A stretch of DNA of 64,000 nt, from positions 96,290-160,289 of the forward strand of contig CALWZK010000001.1 of the NCBI GenBank assembly GCA_944386015.1. The letters run 5' to 3'. This document shows positions 8,712 through 17,634 of this stretch, piece after piece. Made by a program: the position numbers and the translations under genes. The stretch comes from an uncultured Faecalibacterium sp. Lineage in GTDB: Bacteria > Bacillota > Clostridia > Oscillospirales > Ruminococcaceae. Under the pieces are notes generated by a model. That model was given only the letters and a program-made list of their open reading frames with translations. It made no database searches and was not told the origin of the DNA. The first letter of the stretch is position 1. The number at the start of each line of letters is the position of its first letter.

Positions 8712-10460
8712 GTGAAACTGATTTTGCGGTACATGAAGCGGTACACAGCCCGCATTGTCCAGTCCATGGGGATCAAGCTGCTGGGTGCCATGACCGAGCT
8801 GATGATCCCTTATATATTGGAATATCTGATCGACGAGGTGGTCCCCCTGGGCCAGCTGAGCCAGGCGGTGCTGTGGGGCTGCCTGATGATTCTCACGGCG
8901 CTGGTCACCCGCCAGCTGAACATTGCAGCCAATCGGCTGGCGGTGGACAACGCCCACAACGTCTCCTATGACATCCGGCAGGATCTGTTCACCCGGACCG
9001 CCAACCTCTCGGGAACCCAGTTTGACCGCTTCGGCCTGCCCAGCCTCATCAGCCGGATGACCAGTGACAGCTACAACGTCCAGTCCTGCGTCCAGTCCCT
9101 GCAGACCATGTGCATCCGAATGCCCATCTTCCTGCTGGGGGGCATTGGGGTGACCATGGTGATGGACCCGGTGCTGTCGGGCATCCTCTGCGTCATTGTG
9201 CCGGTGCTGATTGCGGTGATCCTCACCGTTTCACGGTACGGCATCCCCCTCTACCGCAAGGTGCAGGAAAAGCTGGACGATGTGGTGCGGATCATGCGGG
9301 AGGACATCACCGGCATCCGGGTGGTGAAGGCCCTGTCCAAGACCGAGTACGAAAAGGGCCGCTTCGGCGGTGCCAACGACGCCATGACCCGGGCCGACAT
9401 CAAGGCCAGCATCATCATGGCCATCCCCGGGCCCCTGATGCAGATGTGCCTCAACACCGGCCTGACCCTGGTGGTCTGGATCGGCGCTGCCCGGGTCAAC
9501 AACGGCCAGATTAAGCCGGGGGTGATCCTGGCCTTCCTGACCTATTTCAATATGGTGATGCAGGGGGTCATGGGGATTAACCGCATTTTCATGATGGTCA
9601 GCAAGGCCTCTGCCTCGGCCAACCGCATTGGCCAGGTGCTGGCCGCCCCGGTGGACCAGAAGGTGCTGCCCCTGGACCAGGCCAAACAGCCCTCCGGCGA
9701 CGAATTCATCCGCTTTGAGCATGTCACCTTCAGCTACCACGAGGGCACCAAGGGTGCCCTGGCCGAGAGCGAGCGGGAACAGTGTCTCTATGACATCAGC
9801 TTTGCCCTCAAGAAAGGGGAGAGCCTGGGCATCATCGGCCCCACCGGCTGCGGCAAGACCACCATCATCAACCTGCTGATGCGGTTTTATGATGTGGAAA
9901 AGGGCGGCGTTTTTGTGGACGGCCGGGACGTGCGCACCTATCCCAAGGATGAACTGCGGCGGAAATTCGGCGTGGTGTTCCAGAACGACATGGTGTTCTT
10001 CAACACCCTGCGGGAGAACATCCGCTTTGGCCGGCCCCTGGATGATGCTGACCTGATGCGGGCGGTGGAGGACGCGGTGGCCGCCGAATATGTGGACTCC
10101 CTGGAGGAGGGCCTGGACTACCAGGCAGACATCAAGGGGGCCAACCTGTCGGGCGGCCAGAAGCAGCGCCTGCTGATCTCCCGGGCTCTGGCGGGCCGCC
10201 CCGAGATTCTGGTGCTGGACGATTCCTCTTCGGCCCTGGACTACAAGACCGACGCAGCCCTGCGCAAAGCCATTTTTGAGCACTACAAGGAATCCACCAC
10301 CATCATGGTGGCCCAGCGGGTCAGCTCGATCCAGAACATGACCCATATCCTGGTGCTGGACAACGGCCGCTGCATCGGCTACGGCACCCATCAGCAGCTG
10401 CTGGAAACCTGTCCGGCATACCGTGAGATCTACCAGGCCCAGATGGGCGCTCTGGCTTGA
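8712..10460 (+). CDS. Heterodimeric ABC exporter, half-transporter with degenerate ATP site
   Basis: A 582-residue half-transporter with an N-terminal six-helix membrane domain and a C-terminal ATPase. Walker A (GPTGCGKTT) starts near residue 376 and the signature is LSGGQKQ. Walker B reads LVLDDSSSALD, with Asp near 504 instead of the catalytic Glu. This marks the non-catalytic site of TM287/288- or BmrCD-type heterodimers. The GTG start is preceded by GGGAGGA. The next gene starts 17 bases downstream and supplies the consensus partner. Such pairs export drugs, lipids or peptides; the cargo cannot be told. Confidence 0.92.
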   Translation: MKLILRYMKRYTARIVQSMGIKLLGAMTELMIPYILEYLIDEVVPLGQLSQAVLWGCLMILTALVTRQLNIAANRLAVDNAHNVSYDIRQDLFTRTANLSGTQFDRFGLPSLISRMTSDSYNVQSCVQSLQTMCIRMPIFLLGGIGVTMVMDPVLSGILCVIVPVLIAVILTVSRYGIPLYRKVQEKLDDVVRIMREDITGIRVVKALSKTEYEKGRFGGANDAMTRADIKASIIMAIPGPLMQMCLNTGLTLVVWIGAARVNNGQIKPGVILAFLTYFNMVMQGVMGINRIFMMVSKASASANRIGQVLAAPVDQKVLPLDQAKQPSGDEFIRFEHVTFSYHEGTKGALAESEREQCLYDISFALKKGESLGIIGPTGCGKTTIINLLMRFYDVEKGGVFVDGRDVRTYPKDELRRKFGVVFQNDMVFFNTLRENIRFGRPLDDADLMRAVEDAVAAEYVDSLEEGLDYQADIKGANLSGGQKQRLLISRALAGRPEILVLDDSSSALDYKTDAALRKAIFEHYKESTTIMVAQRVSSIQNMTHILVLDNGRCIGYGTHQQLLETCPAYREIYQAQMGALA

Positions 10461-10477
10461 GGAAAGGAGGAATTGCG

Positions 10478-12250
10478 ATGCCGTCGAGAGGACCCCGCGT
10501 CAAAGCGGAAAAACCCCGGGACGCCCGGGGCACCCTGATTCGCACCCTGCGGTATATGGTGAACTACCGGTTTCTGGTGCTGTTTCTTCTGGCCTGTACC
10601 TTTGCCAGCAACATCGGCAACCTGCTGGGCCCCTCCTTTGCGGGCAAGGCCATCGGCGCCGCCGTCGGGCCGGGCCAGGTGGATTTTGCCACTGTGGCCC
10701 ACTACGCCAAATACATGCTGGCGGCCTATCTGATCAGCAACATCATGTCCTTCCTGGTCAACCAGGGGATGATGCTCACCGGCCGCCGTGTGGCCAACCA
10801 GATGCGGCGGGACGTGTTCAACAAGCTGATGGTGCTGCCGGTGAGCTACTTTGACCGCAACCAGGCCGGCGATATCATCAGCCGTGTGTCCTATGACATC
10901 GACGTGGTGACTACCAGCCTTTCCTCGGATCTGGTGCAGATCATGACCAGCATTGTGACGGTGGTGGGCTCTTTTTTGATGATGTGCATCATCTCCCCGC
11001 CCATGACGGTGATCCTGTTTGTCACGGTGCCCCTGGCGGTCTGCTTCACCCGGTATATGGGCAAGCGGACCCGGCCCCTGTATTCCCGGCGCAGCGCCGC
11101 CTACGGCGAGATGAACGGCTATGTGGAGGAGATGTTCTCGGGCCAGAAGACCATCCTGGCCTACGCCTACGAAAACGATGTCTGCGAGGAGTTCAGCGGC
11201 ATCAACCACAAGGCCGCCGACGCCTACTGCGCCGCCGATACGGTGGGCATGACCACCGGCCCCACCGTCAACCTGATCAACAACCTGGGCCTGTCCCTGA
11301 TTGGTCTGCTGGGGGCTGTGCTGTATATGTTCGGCCTCACCGGCATGGAGCAGATCTCGGCCTTTGTGCTCTACTCCCGGAAATTCAGCGGCCCCATCAA
11401 TGAGATTGCCAACATCATCAACGAGATCTATTCGGCCCTGGCGGCGGCCGAGCGGGTGTTCACCCTGCTGGATCAGCCCGAGGAACCCGCCGACCTCCCC
11501 GACGCCGAAGTGCTGTCGGATGTGAAGGGCAAGGTGGAGGCCGAGCACGTCAGCTTCGGCTATCTGCCGGGGCGGACCATCCTCCACGACCTCAGCCTCA
11601 GGGCCGAGCCGGGCCAGACGGTGGCCATTGTGGGCCACACCGGCGCCGGCAAAACCACCATCATCAATCTGCTGATGCGGTTTTACGATGTGGATTCCGG
11701 CGAGATCCGGGTGGACGACAAGGAGCTGCACCACCTGACCCGCAGCTCCCTGCGCCGGGCTTATGCCATGGTGCTGCAGGACACCTGGGTGTTCCAGGGC
11801 ACCATCTTTGACAACATCGCTTACGGCAAAGAGGGCGCCACCCGGGAGGAAGTGGTGGCAGCGGCCAAGGCGGCCCGGATTCACGAGTACATCATGCGGC
11901 TGCCCGACGGCTATGACACCGTCATCAGCGAGGACGGCGGCAACATCAGCAAGGGCCAGAAGCAGCTGCTGACCATCGCCCGGGCCATGCTCTACGACAC
12001 CCAGATGCTGATCCTGGACGAAGCCACCAGCAACGTGGACACCAACACCGAGCAGAAAGTCCAGAAAGCCATGCAGGAACTGATGCGGGGCAAGACCTCC
12101 TTTGTGATTGCCCACCGCCTGTCCACCATCCAGAACGCCGACAAGATCCTGGTGATGGAGCACGGAGACGTGATGGAGCAGGGAACCCACCAGGAGCTGA
12201 TGGCCAAAAAGGGCCTCTACTACAAGCTGTACGCCTCCCAGTTTGAATGA
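10478..12250 (+). CDS. Heterodimeric ABC exporter, catalytic half-transporter
   Basis: Partner of the upstream half-transporter, 590 residues, in the same operon. Walker A is GHTGAGKTT near residue 386 and Walker B is LILDEATSNVD with the catalytic Glu near 515. The signature is the variant ISKGQKQ, typical of this subunit, which pairs with the degenerate site of the other half. The N-terminus has a basic stretch before the first membrane helix. AGGAGG lies seven bases before the ATG; a GTG/TTG start farther upstream would overlap the preceding gene and is not needed. The two together form one export pump in the cytoplasmic membrane. Confidence 0.92.
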   Translation: MPSRGPRVKAEKPRDARGTLIRTLRYMVNYRFLVLFLLACTFASNIGNLLGPSFAGKAIGAAVGPGQVDFATVAHYAKYMLAAYLISNIMSFLVNQGMMLTGRRVANQMRRDVFNKLMVLPVSYFDRNQAGDIISRVSYDIDVVTTSLSSDLVQIMTSIVTVVGSFLMMCIISPPMTVILFVTVPLAVCFTRYMGKRTRPLYSRRSAAYGEMNGYVEEMFSGQKTILAYAYENDVCEEFSGINHKAADAYCAADTVGMTTGPTVNLINNLGLSLIGLLGAVLYMFGLTGMEQISAFVLYSRKFSGPINEIANIINEIYSALAAAERVFTLLDQPEEPADLPDAEVLSDVKGKVEAEHVSFGYLPGRTILHDLSLRAEPGQTVAIVGHTGAGKTTIINLLMRFYDVDSGEIRVDDKELHHLTRSSLRRAYAMVLQDTWVFQGTIFDNIAYGKEGATREEVVAAAKAARIHEYIMRLPDGYDTVISEDGGNISKGQKQLLTIARAMLYDTQMLILDEATSNVDTNTEQKVQKAMQELMRGKTSFVIAHRLSTIQNADKILVMEHGDVMEQGTHQELMAKKGLYYKLYASQFE

Positions 12251-12330
12251 CAGCGCCAAAGGCCTGCCGGGCGCTTTCCGGCAGGTAAGTGGGTGTGCCC
12301 CGGGATAGTACCCCACCTGCATGTGCGTAC

Positions 12331-12358
12331 TTGTTTTCTGCCGGCAGCATGGTACAAT
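12331..12358 (+). promoter_or_regulatory. Promoter of the flavin-reductase-like gene
   Basis: TTGTTT, 16 bases, TACAAT, about 25 bases upstream of the GGAAGGAG site. The 80 bases before it hold two GC-rich hairpins after the exporter stop codon, without T-runs. Confidence 0.5.
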
Positions 12359-12401
12359 CAAACCAGAGCAAATCCATCTCAGACCGGAAGGAGACAAAAC
12401 C

Positions 12402-12971
12402 ATGATGAAAGATTTTGGTGTAAAACCCTATTTGTTCCCCATGCCCACCTACATGATCGGCACATACAATGAGGACGATTCTGTGGATGTGATGATGATG
12501 GCCTGGGGCGGCATCTGCGCGGAAGACATGGTGGCCCTCAACCTGGAGGCCGAGCACAAGACGGTGGCCAACCTGGAGGCCCGAAAGGCCTTCACCCTGG
12601 CTGTCCCCGGCCTGGATACCCTGAAGGAGTCGGATTACCTGGGCATCGTCAGCGCCGGCAAGGTGGCAGACAAGTTTGCCAAGACCGGCCTCCACGCCGT
12701 CAGGAGCAGCCGGGTGGATGCACCGGTGATCCAGGAGTACCCCCTGACCCTGGAGTGCGAAGTGGTGGAAATGCAGAATCAGCCCTACGGCCTGCGGGTG
12801 CTGGGCAGGATCGTGAATGTGATGGCCAACGAGAAGGTGCTGGACGCCGCCGGCAGGATTGACCCCGCCAAGCTCCAGGCCTTCGCCTTTGACCAGATGC
12901 AGAACGGCTACTATGCCGTCGGCGAAAAGGTGGGCCAGGCCTGGCACAGCGGCGCCGGCCTGCTGAAGTAA
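12402..12971 (+). CDS. Flavin reductase-like FMN-binding protein
   Basis: A 189-residue split-barrel flavoprotein of the flavin reductase/HpaC-like superfamily, which binds FMN and reduces flavin with NAD(P)H or acts as a small oxidoreductase. Supporting segments are the N-terminal PMPTYMIGTY strand, the MMMAWGGICAED loop where family members contact FMN, and TVANLEARKAFTLAVP. The start is well supported by GGAAGGAG nine bases upstream. It stands alone between its own promoter and a terminator, so there is no partner to suggest a substrate. Confidence 0.85.
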   Translation: MMKDFGVKPYLFPMPTYMIGTYNEDDSVDVMMMAWGGICAEDMVALNLEAEHKTVANLEARKAFTLAVPGLDTLKESDYLGIVSAGKVADKFAKTGLHAVRSSRVDAPVIQEYPLTLECEVVEMQNQPYGLRVLGRIVNVMANEKVLDAAGRIDPAKLQAFAFDQMQNGYYAVGEKVGQAWHSGAGLLK

Positions 12972-12990
12972 ACCGGATACCATGACTGTA

Positions 12991-13022
12991 CAGGAGCTCC
13001 CGGCGGGGGCTCCTGTTTTTTT
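12991..13022 (+). terminator. Terminator after the flavin-reductase-like gene
   Basis: CAGGAGC pairs with GCTCCTG and is followed by seven T residues. From here to the tRNA promoter at 13192 no gene was found. Confidence 0.85.
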
Positions 13023-13191
13023 GCGGGAAATGAACCAAACGTTTTCCCGCCCCCAATTTTGGATTGCGTTTTGGCATTCATTGATTTAAAGCTTCTGCGA
13101 TAGAGCGAAGGAAACAAATTTGAAAGGCAGCGCAGGGAAAAGCTCCGCTGACAGGCAGCCGGATCTCCCGGAAAAAATCTTCAAAAACCTG

Positions 13192-13220
13192 TTGACATTC
13201 TCCCGGCCCTCTGCTATAAT
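13192..13220 (+). promoter_or_regulatory. Consensus promoter of tRNA-Ala
   Basis: A perfect TTGACA and perfect TATAAT with a 17-base spacer, 42 bases upstream of the tRNA. This is as expected for a strong stable-RNA promoter. Confidence 0.9.
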
Positions 13221-13262
13221 GACTAGCGTCGCCGGTCAAGACTGCGGTACACAAGAGAATAT

Positions 13263-13338
<76 letters not shown>

Positions 13339-13347
13339 AATCAAACG

Positions 13348-13385
13348 GCACCACTGCAATCAGGCAGCGGTGCTGTTTTTGTTTT
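13348..13385 (+). terminator. Terminator after tRNA-Ala
   Basis: GCACCACTGC pairs with GCAGCGGTGC (one wobble) and is followed by TGTTTTTGTTTT. Confidence 0.85.
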
Positions 13386-13405
13386 GCTGGTTGTTTTCGC
13401 ATGAG

Positions 13406-13443
13406 AAAAGGCCGGGAACCCTTTGCGGGGTTCCCGGCCTTTG
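13406..13443 (-). terminator. Terminator of the molybdenum hydroxylase operon
   Basis: Long GC-rich stem AAAGGCCGGGAACCC with its complement. On the minus strand it is followed by a T-rich tail, just beyond the stop codon of the large subunit. Confidence 0.8.
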
Positions 13444-13447
13444 TGCG

Positions 13448-15742
13448 TTATTTGTCCTGAATGGAAAGAGCGATCTGTTCCGGGGTGATGGGAATCTCCC
13501 GGTGCCATACGCCGGTGGCCCGGTAGATGGCGTGGGTCAGGGCCGGAGCAGGGGTGTTGATGACGATCTCACCGATGGACTTGGCGCCGAAGGGGCCGGT
13601 GGGCTCGTAGCTGTTCTCAAATTCCACCCGCAGGCGACCCATATCCAACCGGGTAGGGATCTTGTACTGCAGGAAGGAAGATTCGATGGGCTTGCCCCAC
13701 TGGTCGTACTGGATATCCTCCATCAAAGTGTGGCCGATGCCCTGGACGATGCCGCCCTCGGTCTGGATCCGGGCCAGGGCAGGGTTGATGGCGATGCCGC
13801 AGTCCACCACCGCCATATAGTCCAGGATGGTGACGTGGCCGGTTTCCTTGTCCAGCTCGATCTCCACCATGCCAACCATGAAGGGCGGGGGAGAGACAGG
13901 GGAGGAACAGGACACAGTGACCTCGGCAGCCTGGTTGTTGAAGACCTGGGATTTATAGCCGATCTCCTCCAGGGTCAGGGTCTGGCCGGTGGAAATCCGG
14001 CGCACCTGACGGCCCCCAAAGACAATCTCCTCGGTGCCGCAGCCCATCATCTCGGCGGCAATGGAGCAGATCTTTTCCTTCAGCTGGCTGCAGGCCTTCT
14101 CCACGGCTTTGCCGGTGATGTAGGTGGTGGAAGAGGCGTAGGAGCCCGAATCATAGGGAGAGGCGTCGGTGTCGGCGCCAAAGACTGCGATGTCATCCAC
14201 GCTGCAATCCATGCACTCGGCGGCCATCTGGGCCAGAATGGTGTCACAGCCGGTGCCCATGTCGGCGGCGCCGATGATCAGGTTGTAGGTGCCGTCCTCG
14301 CTGAGCTTGAGGGTGGCAGAGCCCACGTCCACATTGGAGATGCTGGAGCCCTGCATGGCCATGGCCACACCGGCGGCCCGGACCTTGCCGTTGCCCATAT
14401 CCCGCACCGGGTACTTTTCGTCCCAGTGGAAGATCTGGCGGCAGTGCTCCATGCAGCGGTCCAGGGCGCAGGCGTTGGCGGTCTCGTTGTAGTAGGCGGG
14501 CATCTGCATCCCTTCCCGGACCATGTTCTTGTCCCGGATCACGGTGGGGTCAATGCCCAGCCGCTCGGCCAGCTCGTTGACGGTGGTCTCCACCGCAAAG
14601 ATGCCCTGGGTGGCGCCGTACCCGCGGTAGGCGCCTGCCGCCTGCACATTGGTGTACACCACATCGTAGCTGAAGCGGTAGGCTTCCAGGTTGCCGGTGT
14701 AGAGGGGGATGGACTTGTGGCCCGACAGGCCCACCGTGGTGGGACCGTGCTCGCCGTAGGCGCCCGAGTTGGACAGGGTGTACAGGTCGATGCCCCGGAT
14801 GCGGCCATCCTTGTCGGCGCCCAGACGCACGTGAATTTCCATCTCGTGGCGGGGGCTGCCGGCAATCTGGGATTCCTCCCGGGTGTAGATCAGCTTGGAG
14901 GGCCGGCCGGTCTTCAGGGTGACAAAGGCGGGGTACACCTCAGAGACCGAGGTCTGCTTGGCGCCGAAACCGCCGCCGATCCGGGGCTTTTCCACCCGGA
15001 TGCGGCTCTTGGGGATTCCCAGTGCCCGGGAAAGAATCCGGCGGACGTGGAAAACGATCTGGGTGGAGGACACAATGTGGAGCCGCCCGTAGGCGTCCAT
15101 CTCGGCATAGGTGCGGAAAGTCTCCATCATGGCCTGGTTGTAGGCCTTGGTGTGATAGGTCCGATCCAGCACAATGTCGCAGCTGTTCAGCACAGCCTCA
15201 ATGTCTCCGTCGCTGTTGGTTTCACTGGCCACCAGGTTGCGGTGGTTGTCGCCGCCCACCGGGCAGGGGGGATACCAGTCTTCCTCGGGATGGACCAGGA
15301 CCGGGTTGTCCTTGGCGGTGTGGGGGTCCAGCACGGCCTCCAGCACCTGGTATTTGACCTTGATCACCTTCATGGCCCGCAGGGCGGCCTTCTCGGTTTC
15401 AGCTGCGATGATGGCCACCGCGTCCCCTGCAAAGCGGACGTGCCGGTCCAGGATCAGACGGTCATAGGGGGAGGGCTCGGGATAGGTCTGGCCCGCATTG
15501 GTATAGCGGTTCTGGGGCACATCCTTCCAGGTGTAGATGGCCACCACCCCGGGGATTTTCAGGGCGCCCGCCGTCTCGATTTCCTCCACCATGGCGTTGG
15601 CATGGGGGGAACGGAGTATTTTCACCACCAGCGCGTCCCGGGGAGTAACGTCGTCGGTGTAAACCGGCTTGCCCAGCAGGAGCTGCATGGCGTCCTTTTT
15701 GCGGACGGGCTTGTTGATGGAATGGTATTCTTTATGCTCCAT
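13448..15742 (-). CDS. xdhA: Xanthine dehydrogenase-type molybdenum hydroxylase, molybdopterin subunit
   Basis: Large catalytic subunit of a xanthine oxidase family hydroxylase, 764 residues. It binds molybdopterin cytosine dinucleotide and hydroxylates a purine or related heterocycle. Family motifs seen are RIGGGFGAKQ (cofactor loop), AYRGYGATQG (substrate-orienting Arg region) and, near the C-terminus, PFGAKSIGE carrying the catalytic Glu. The start (MEHKEYHS) follows AAGGAG and overlaps the end of the Fe-S subunit gene by 11 bases, so translation is probably coupled. Order on the minus strand is FAD, Fe-S, Mo subunit. Purine hydroxylation is the commonest role, but substrate is not proven by sequence; nicotinate-type or selenium-dependent enzymes share this layout. 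Confidence 0.93.
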   Translation of the reverse strand: MEHKEYHSINKPVRKKDAMQLLLGKPVYTDDVTPRDALVVKILRSPHANAMVEEIETAGALKIPGVVAIYTWKDVPQNRYTNAGQTYPEPSPYDRLILDRHVRFAGDAVAIIAAETEKAALRAMKVIKVKYQVLEAVLDPHTAKDNPVLVHPEEDWYPPCPVGGDNHRNLVASETNSDGDIEAVLNSCDIVLDRTYHTKAYNQAMMETFRTYAEMDAYGRLHIVSSTQIVFHVRRILSRALGIPKSRIRVEKPRIGGGFGAKQTSVSEVYPAFVTLKTGRPSKLIYTREESQIAGSPRHEMEIHVRLGADKDGRIRGIDLYTLSNSGAYGEHGPTTVGLSGHKSIPLYTGNLEAYRFSYDVVYTNVQAAGAYRGYGATQGIFAVETTVNELAERLGIDPTVIRDKNMVREGMQMPAYYNETANACALDRCMEHCRQIFHWDEKYPVRDMGNGKVRAAGVAMAMQGSSISNVDVGSATLKLSEDGTYNLIIGAADMGTGCDTILAQMAAECMDCSVDDIAVFGADTDASPYDSGSYASSTTYITGKAVEKACSQLKEKICSIAAEMMGCGTEEIVFGGRQVRRISTGQTLTLEEIGYKSQVFNNQAAEVTVSCSSPVSPPPFMVGMVEIELDKETGHVTILDYMAVVDCGIAINPALARIQTEGGIVQGIGHTLMEDIQYDQWGKPIESSFLQYKIPTRLDMGRLRVEFENSYEPTGPFGAKSIGEIVINTPAPALTHAIYRATGVWHREIPITPEQIALSIQDK

Positions 15743-16211
15743 GGCGGCTGTCTCCTTTTTCCCTGCGGCTTTCCAGATAGCTGCGGATGCCCCGCAGCTG
15801 CCCCTCATAGCCGGAGCAGCGGCAGAGGTTGCCGGCCAGGAAGGACCGGATCTCGTCATCGGTGGGGTCGGGAATTTCCCGCAGCAGGGCGATGGTGTTC
15901 ATCACGAACCCGGGGTTGCAGAAGCCGCACTGGTCGGCGCCCTGGTCGGCGATGAAGCCCACAAAATCGGCGGCTTCCTCCTGCAGGCCCTCCAGGGTCT
16001 GGACGCTGTGGCCTGCGGCCCGTGCGGCCAGCATGGAGCAGGAGAGGATGGGCTTGCCGTCCATCAGGACGGTGCACAGCCCGCAGTTGGCGGTGTCGCA
16101 CCCCCGCTTGACGCTCAGGCAGCCGTGATCCCGCAGAAAGTCGATCAGCAGGCAGTCGGGCTCAATCTGGCCGGTGACAGGCCGGCCGTTCAAAGTCAGT
16201 TTGATTTCCAT
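15732..16211 (-). CDS. xdhC: Molybdenum hydroxylase [2Fe-2S] subunit
   Basis: Small electron-transfer subunit, 159 residues, with two [2Fe-2S] clusters. The N-terminal plant-type ferredoxin motif reads GCDTANCGLCTV with another Cys in SCSM. The C-terminal all-helical domain has QCGFCNPGFVMN and LCRCSGY. All eight cluster cysteines appear present. It begins three bases after the FAD subunit gene ends and overlaps the start of the Mo subunit gene. It passes electrons from the molybdenum centre to FAD in the cytoplasmic complex. Confidence 0.96.
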   Translation of the reverse strand: MEIKLTLNGRPVTGQIEPDCLLIDFLRDHGCLSVKRGCDTANCGLCTVLMDGKPILSCSMLAARAAGHSVQTLEGLQEEAADFVGFIADQGADQCGFCNPGFVMNTIALLREIPDPTDDEIRSFLAGNLCRCSGYEGQLRGIRSYLESRREKGDSRHGA

Positions 16212-16214
16212 ACA

Positions 16215-17006
16215 TTACCTCCTGCCTTCCAGTTCCAGAGCTGCCCGCCGCACCAGGACGCTGACCAGATGGGTCCGGTAGGCGGCGCTGCCCCGGGCGT
16301 TGCTGCCGGTGGGAACCTGCCCGGCAGCCCAGTCGGCAAAAGCCCGTGCGCTGTCCTCGGTGATGCCGCCGGCCAGCAGGCCGGTGTCATCCCGCACCAC
16401 CACGGCTTTGCCGGGGCGGGCGCCCACCACGGCGCGGTAAGCGCCGTCCACCTGAGAGAAGGCGCAGTTCAGCACCGGCAGATCGGTGCGCTGAATCCGC
16501 ATGGCCTGGTAGGCGAAGGCTGCGGGGGCCTTGCGGATGATGACCCGCACCAGCAGGTCCTTGTCATAGGGCATGGCGGCAAAGGTCTCCAGAGGGACGA
16601 TGCCCTCCTTGTACAGTTCCACCGAGGTGTCCATGGACAGCAGCAGGGTCAGCACGTCCGAAAAGCCGAACCGGCCCCAGACGCTGCCGCCCACCGTGGC
16701 CATGTTCCGGAACTGAACCCCCACAATGTCCTGGACCGCCCGGGCGGCCATTCCGTTGGTGTAGGCGTTGAGGCCGGGATGCTGTTCGATCTGGCGCAGG
16801 GTCACCATGGCGCCGATGGAGAACTGATCCTCGGTCTCCTCGATGGTGTCCAGCCCCAGACGGCACAGGTCGATGGCGGTGCTGACATTGCCGTTTTCCA
16901 TCTTCATCCAGAGCATGCCGCCCAGGATGCGGGCGCTGCGCTTCTGGTTGAGCTGGTAGGCCTCCTCCAGACTTTGGGCCTGGACATAGTTTTGAATGTT
17001 GATCAT
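16215..17006 (-). CDS. xdhB: Molybdenum hydroxylase FAD-binding subunit
   Basis: FAD-binding middle subunit of 263 residues, somewhat shorter than the usual 280-290. The family elements are present: ARILGGM (pyrophosphate loop region), GAMVTLRQIEQHP, and RNMATVGGSVWG, the conserved RNxATxGGN-like turn with Ser in place of the usual Asn. First gene of the operon; the ATG follows AAGGA by nine bases and the promoter faces the ModE-like gene. It receives electrons from the Fe-S subunit and delivers them to NAD or another acceptor. Confidence 0.93.
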   Translation of the reverse strand: MINIQNYVQAQSLEEAYQLNQKRSARILGGMLWMKMENGNVSTAIDLCRLGLDTIEETEDQFSIGAMVTLRQIEQHPGLNAYTNGMAARAVQDIVGVQFRNMATVGGSVWGRFGFSDVLTLLLSMDTSVELYKEGIVPLETFAAMPYDKDLLVRVIIRKAPAAFAYQAMRIQRTDLPVLNCAFSQVDGAYRAVVGARPGKAVVVRDDTGLLAGGITEDSARAFADWAAGQVPTGSNARGSAAYRTHLVSVLVRRAALELEGRR

Positions 17007-17113
17007 GATGCAGTTTCCTTTATCATTGCCCGCTGGCAGCTGCCCGGAAAAAGCGGCCCAGACAGGCCGCTTTTTTCGACAAAACAACTGCTTTTCAGAT
17101 ATCATACTCTTTT

Positions 17114-17142
17114 ATTATAGCAATACAGCTTGCTTTTGAAAA
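17114..17142 (-). promoter_or_regulatory. Promoter of the molybdenum hydroxylase operon
   Basis: TTTTCA, 17 bases, TATAAT on the minus strand. The -10 lies inside one arm of a perfect inverted repeat shared with the divergent promoter. Confidence 0.65.
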
Positions 17143-17158
17143 GGGAAATTGCTATAAT
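17130..17158 (+). promoter_or_regulatory. Promoter of the ModE-like / THEP1-MocA genes
   Basis: TTGCTT, 17 bases, TATAAT. The leader between here and the start codon at 17293 is about 130 bases and GC-rich. No molybdenum-cofactor riboswitch could be recognised in it by eye. Confidence 0.6.
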
Positions 17159-17292
17159 TTCGCTGTAGTTTTCAAACGACAACGGCGGCGGGAAAGACCA
17201 GCCATGCATCTGAAAAAGTCCTGCCCGCCGCCCACAGCGGCAAGCCCCGGCCGGGGGTGCGGAAAGAGCTTGAAAGGGGAGGGAAAACCGGT

Positions 17293-17634
17293 ATGAAAGT
17301 CATCACGCGCATTTTGTTCCTGGATGAGGACGGGGAAAAGTTCTTCGGGGAAGGCCCCTGCCGCCTGCTCCACGGAGTGGAGGAGACCGGCTCCCTGCGG
17401 AAGGCGGCTCAGTCCATGGGAATGGCCTATACCAAGGCCCTGAAGCTGATCCAGCACGCGGAAAAAGCCCTGGGGTTCGCCCTGACGGCCCGCTCGGCGG
17501 GGGGAAAGGACGGCGGCGGCAGCTGCCTGACCCCGGAAGGAAAGGAGTGGCTGGCGCGCTATGAAGCCTACCGAGATGCCTGTGTCCGGGCTAACCGTGA
17601 GCTGTATGCTGCGTTCTTTCCGCAGCAGCGGTAA
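17293..17634 (+). CDS. ModE-like winged-helix regulator (single domain)
   Basis: A 113-residue protein with only the N-terminal DNA-binding domain of ModE. The helix-turn-helix segment TGSLRKAAQSMGMAYTKALK and the wing GGKDGGGSCLTPEGKEWL match the family closely. The C-terminal molybdate-binding domains are missing, as in many short ModE-type regulators. The start ATG follows AGGGGAGGG by about nine bases. It is divergent from the molybdenum hydroxylase operon and overlaps the cofactor-maturation gene, so control of both is likely. How it senses molybdenum or substrate is unknown. Confidence 0.85.
   Translation: MKVITRILFLDEDGEKFFGEGPCRLLHGVEETGSLRKAAQSMGMAYTKALKLIQHAEKALGFALTARSAGGKDGGGSCLTPEGKEWLARYEAYRDACVRANRELYAAFFPQQR

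Larger units (their letters stand above)
17114..17158. repeat. Perfect 10-bp inverted repeat joining two divergent promoters
   Basis: ATTATAGCAA (17114-17123) and TTGCTATAAT (17149-17158) are exact reverse complements 25 bases apart. Each arm contains the -10 box of one of two divergent promoters. The symmetry suggests an operator bound by a dimer, possibly the ModE-like protein encoded next door. Confidence 0.6.

Noticed and set aside
12251..12330. Terminator after the ABC exporter operon
   Set aside because: Two GC-rich hairpins are present but neither has a T-run, so no intrinsic terminator is claimed.
17159..17292. Molybdenum-cofactor riboswitch in the leader of the ModE-like gene
   Set aside because: The leader is GC-rich and long enough, but the conserved core could not be recognised by eye. 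A covariance search would be needed.
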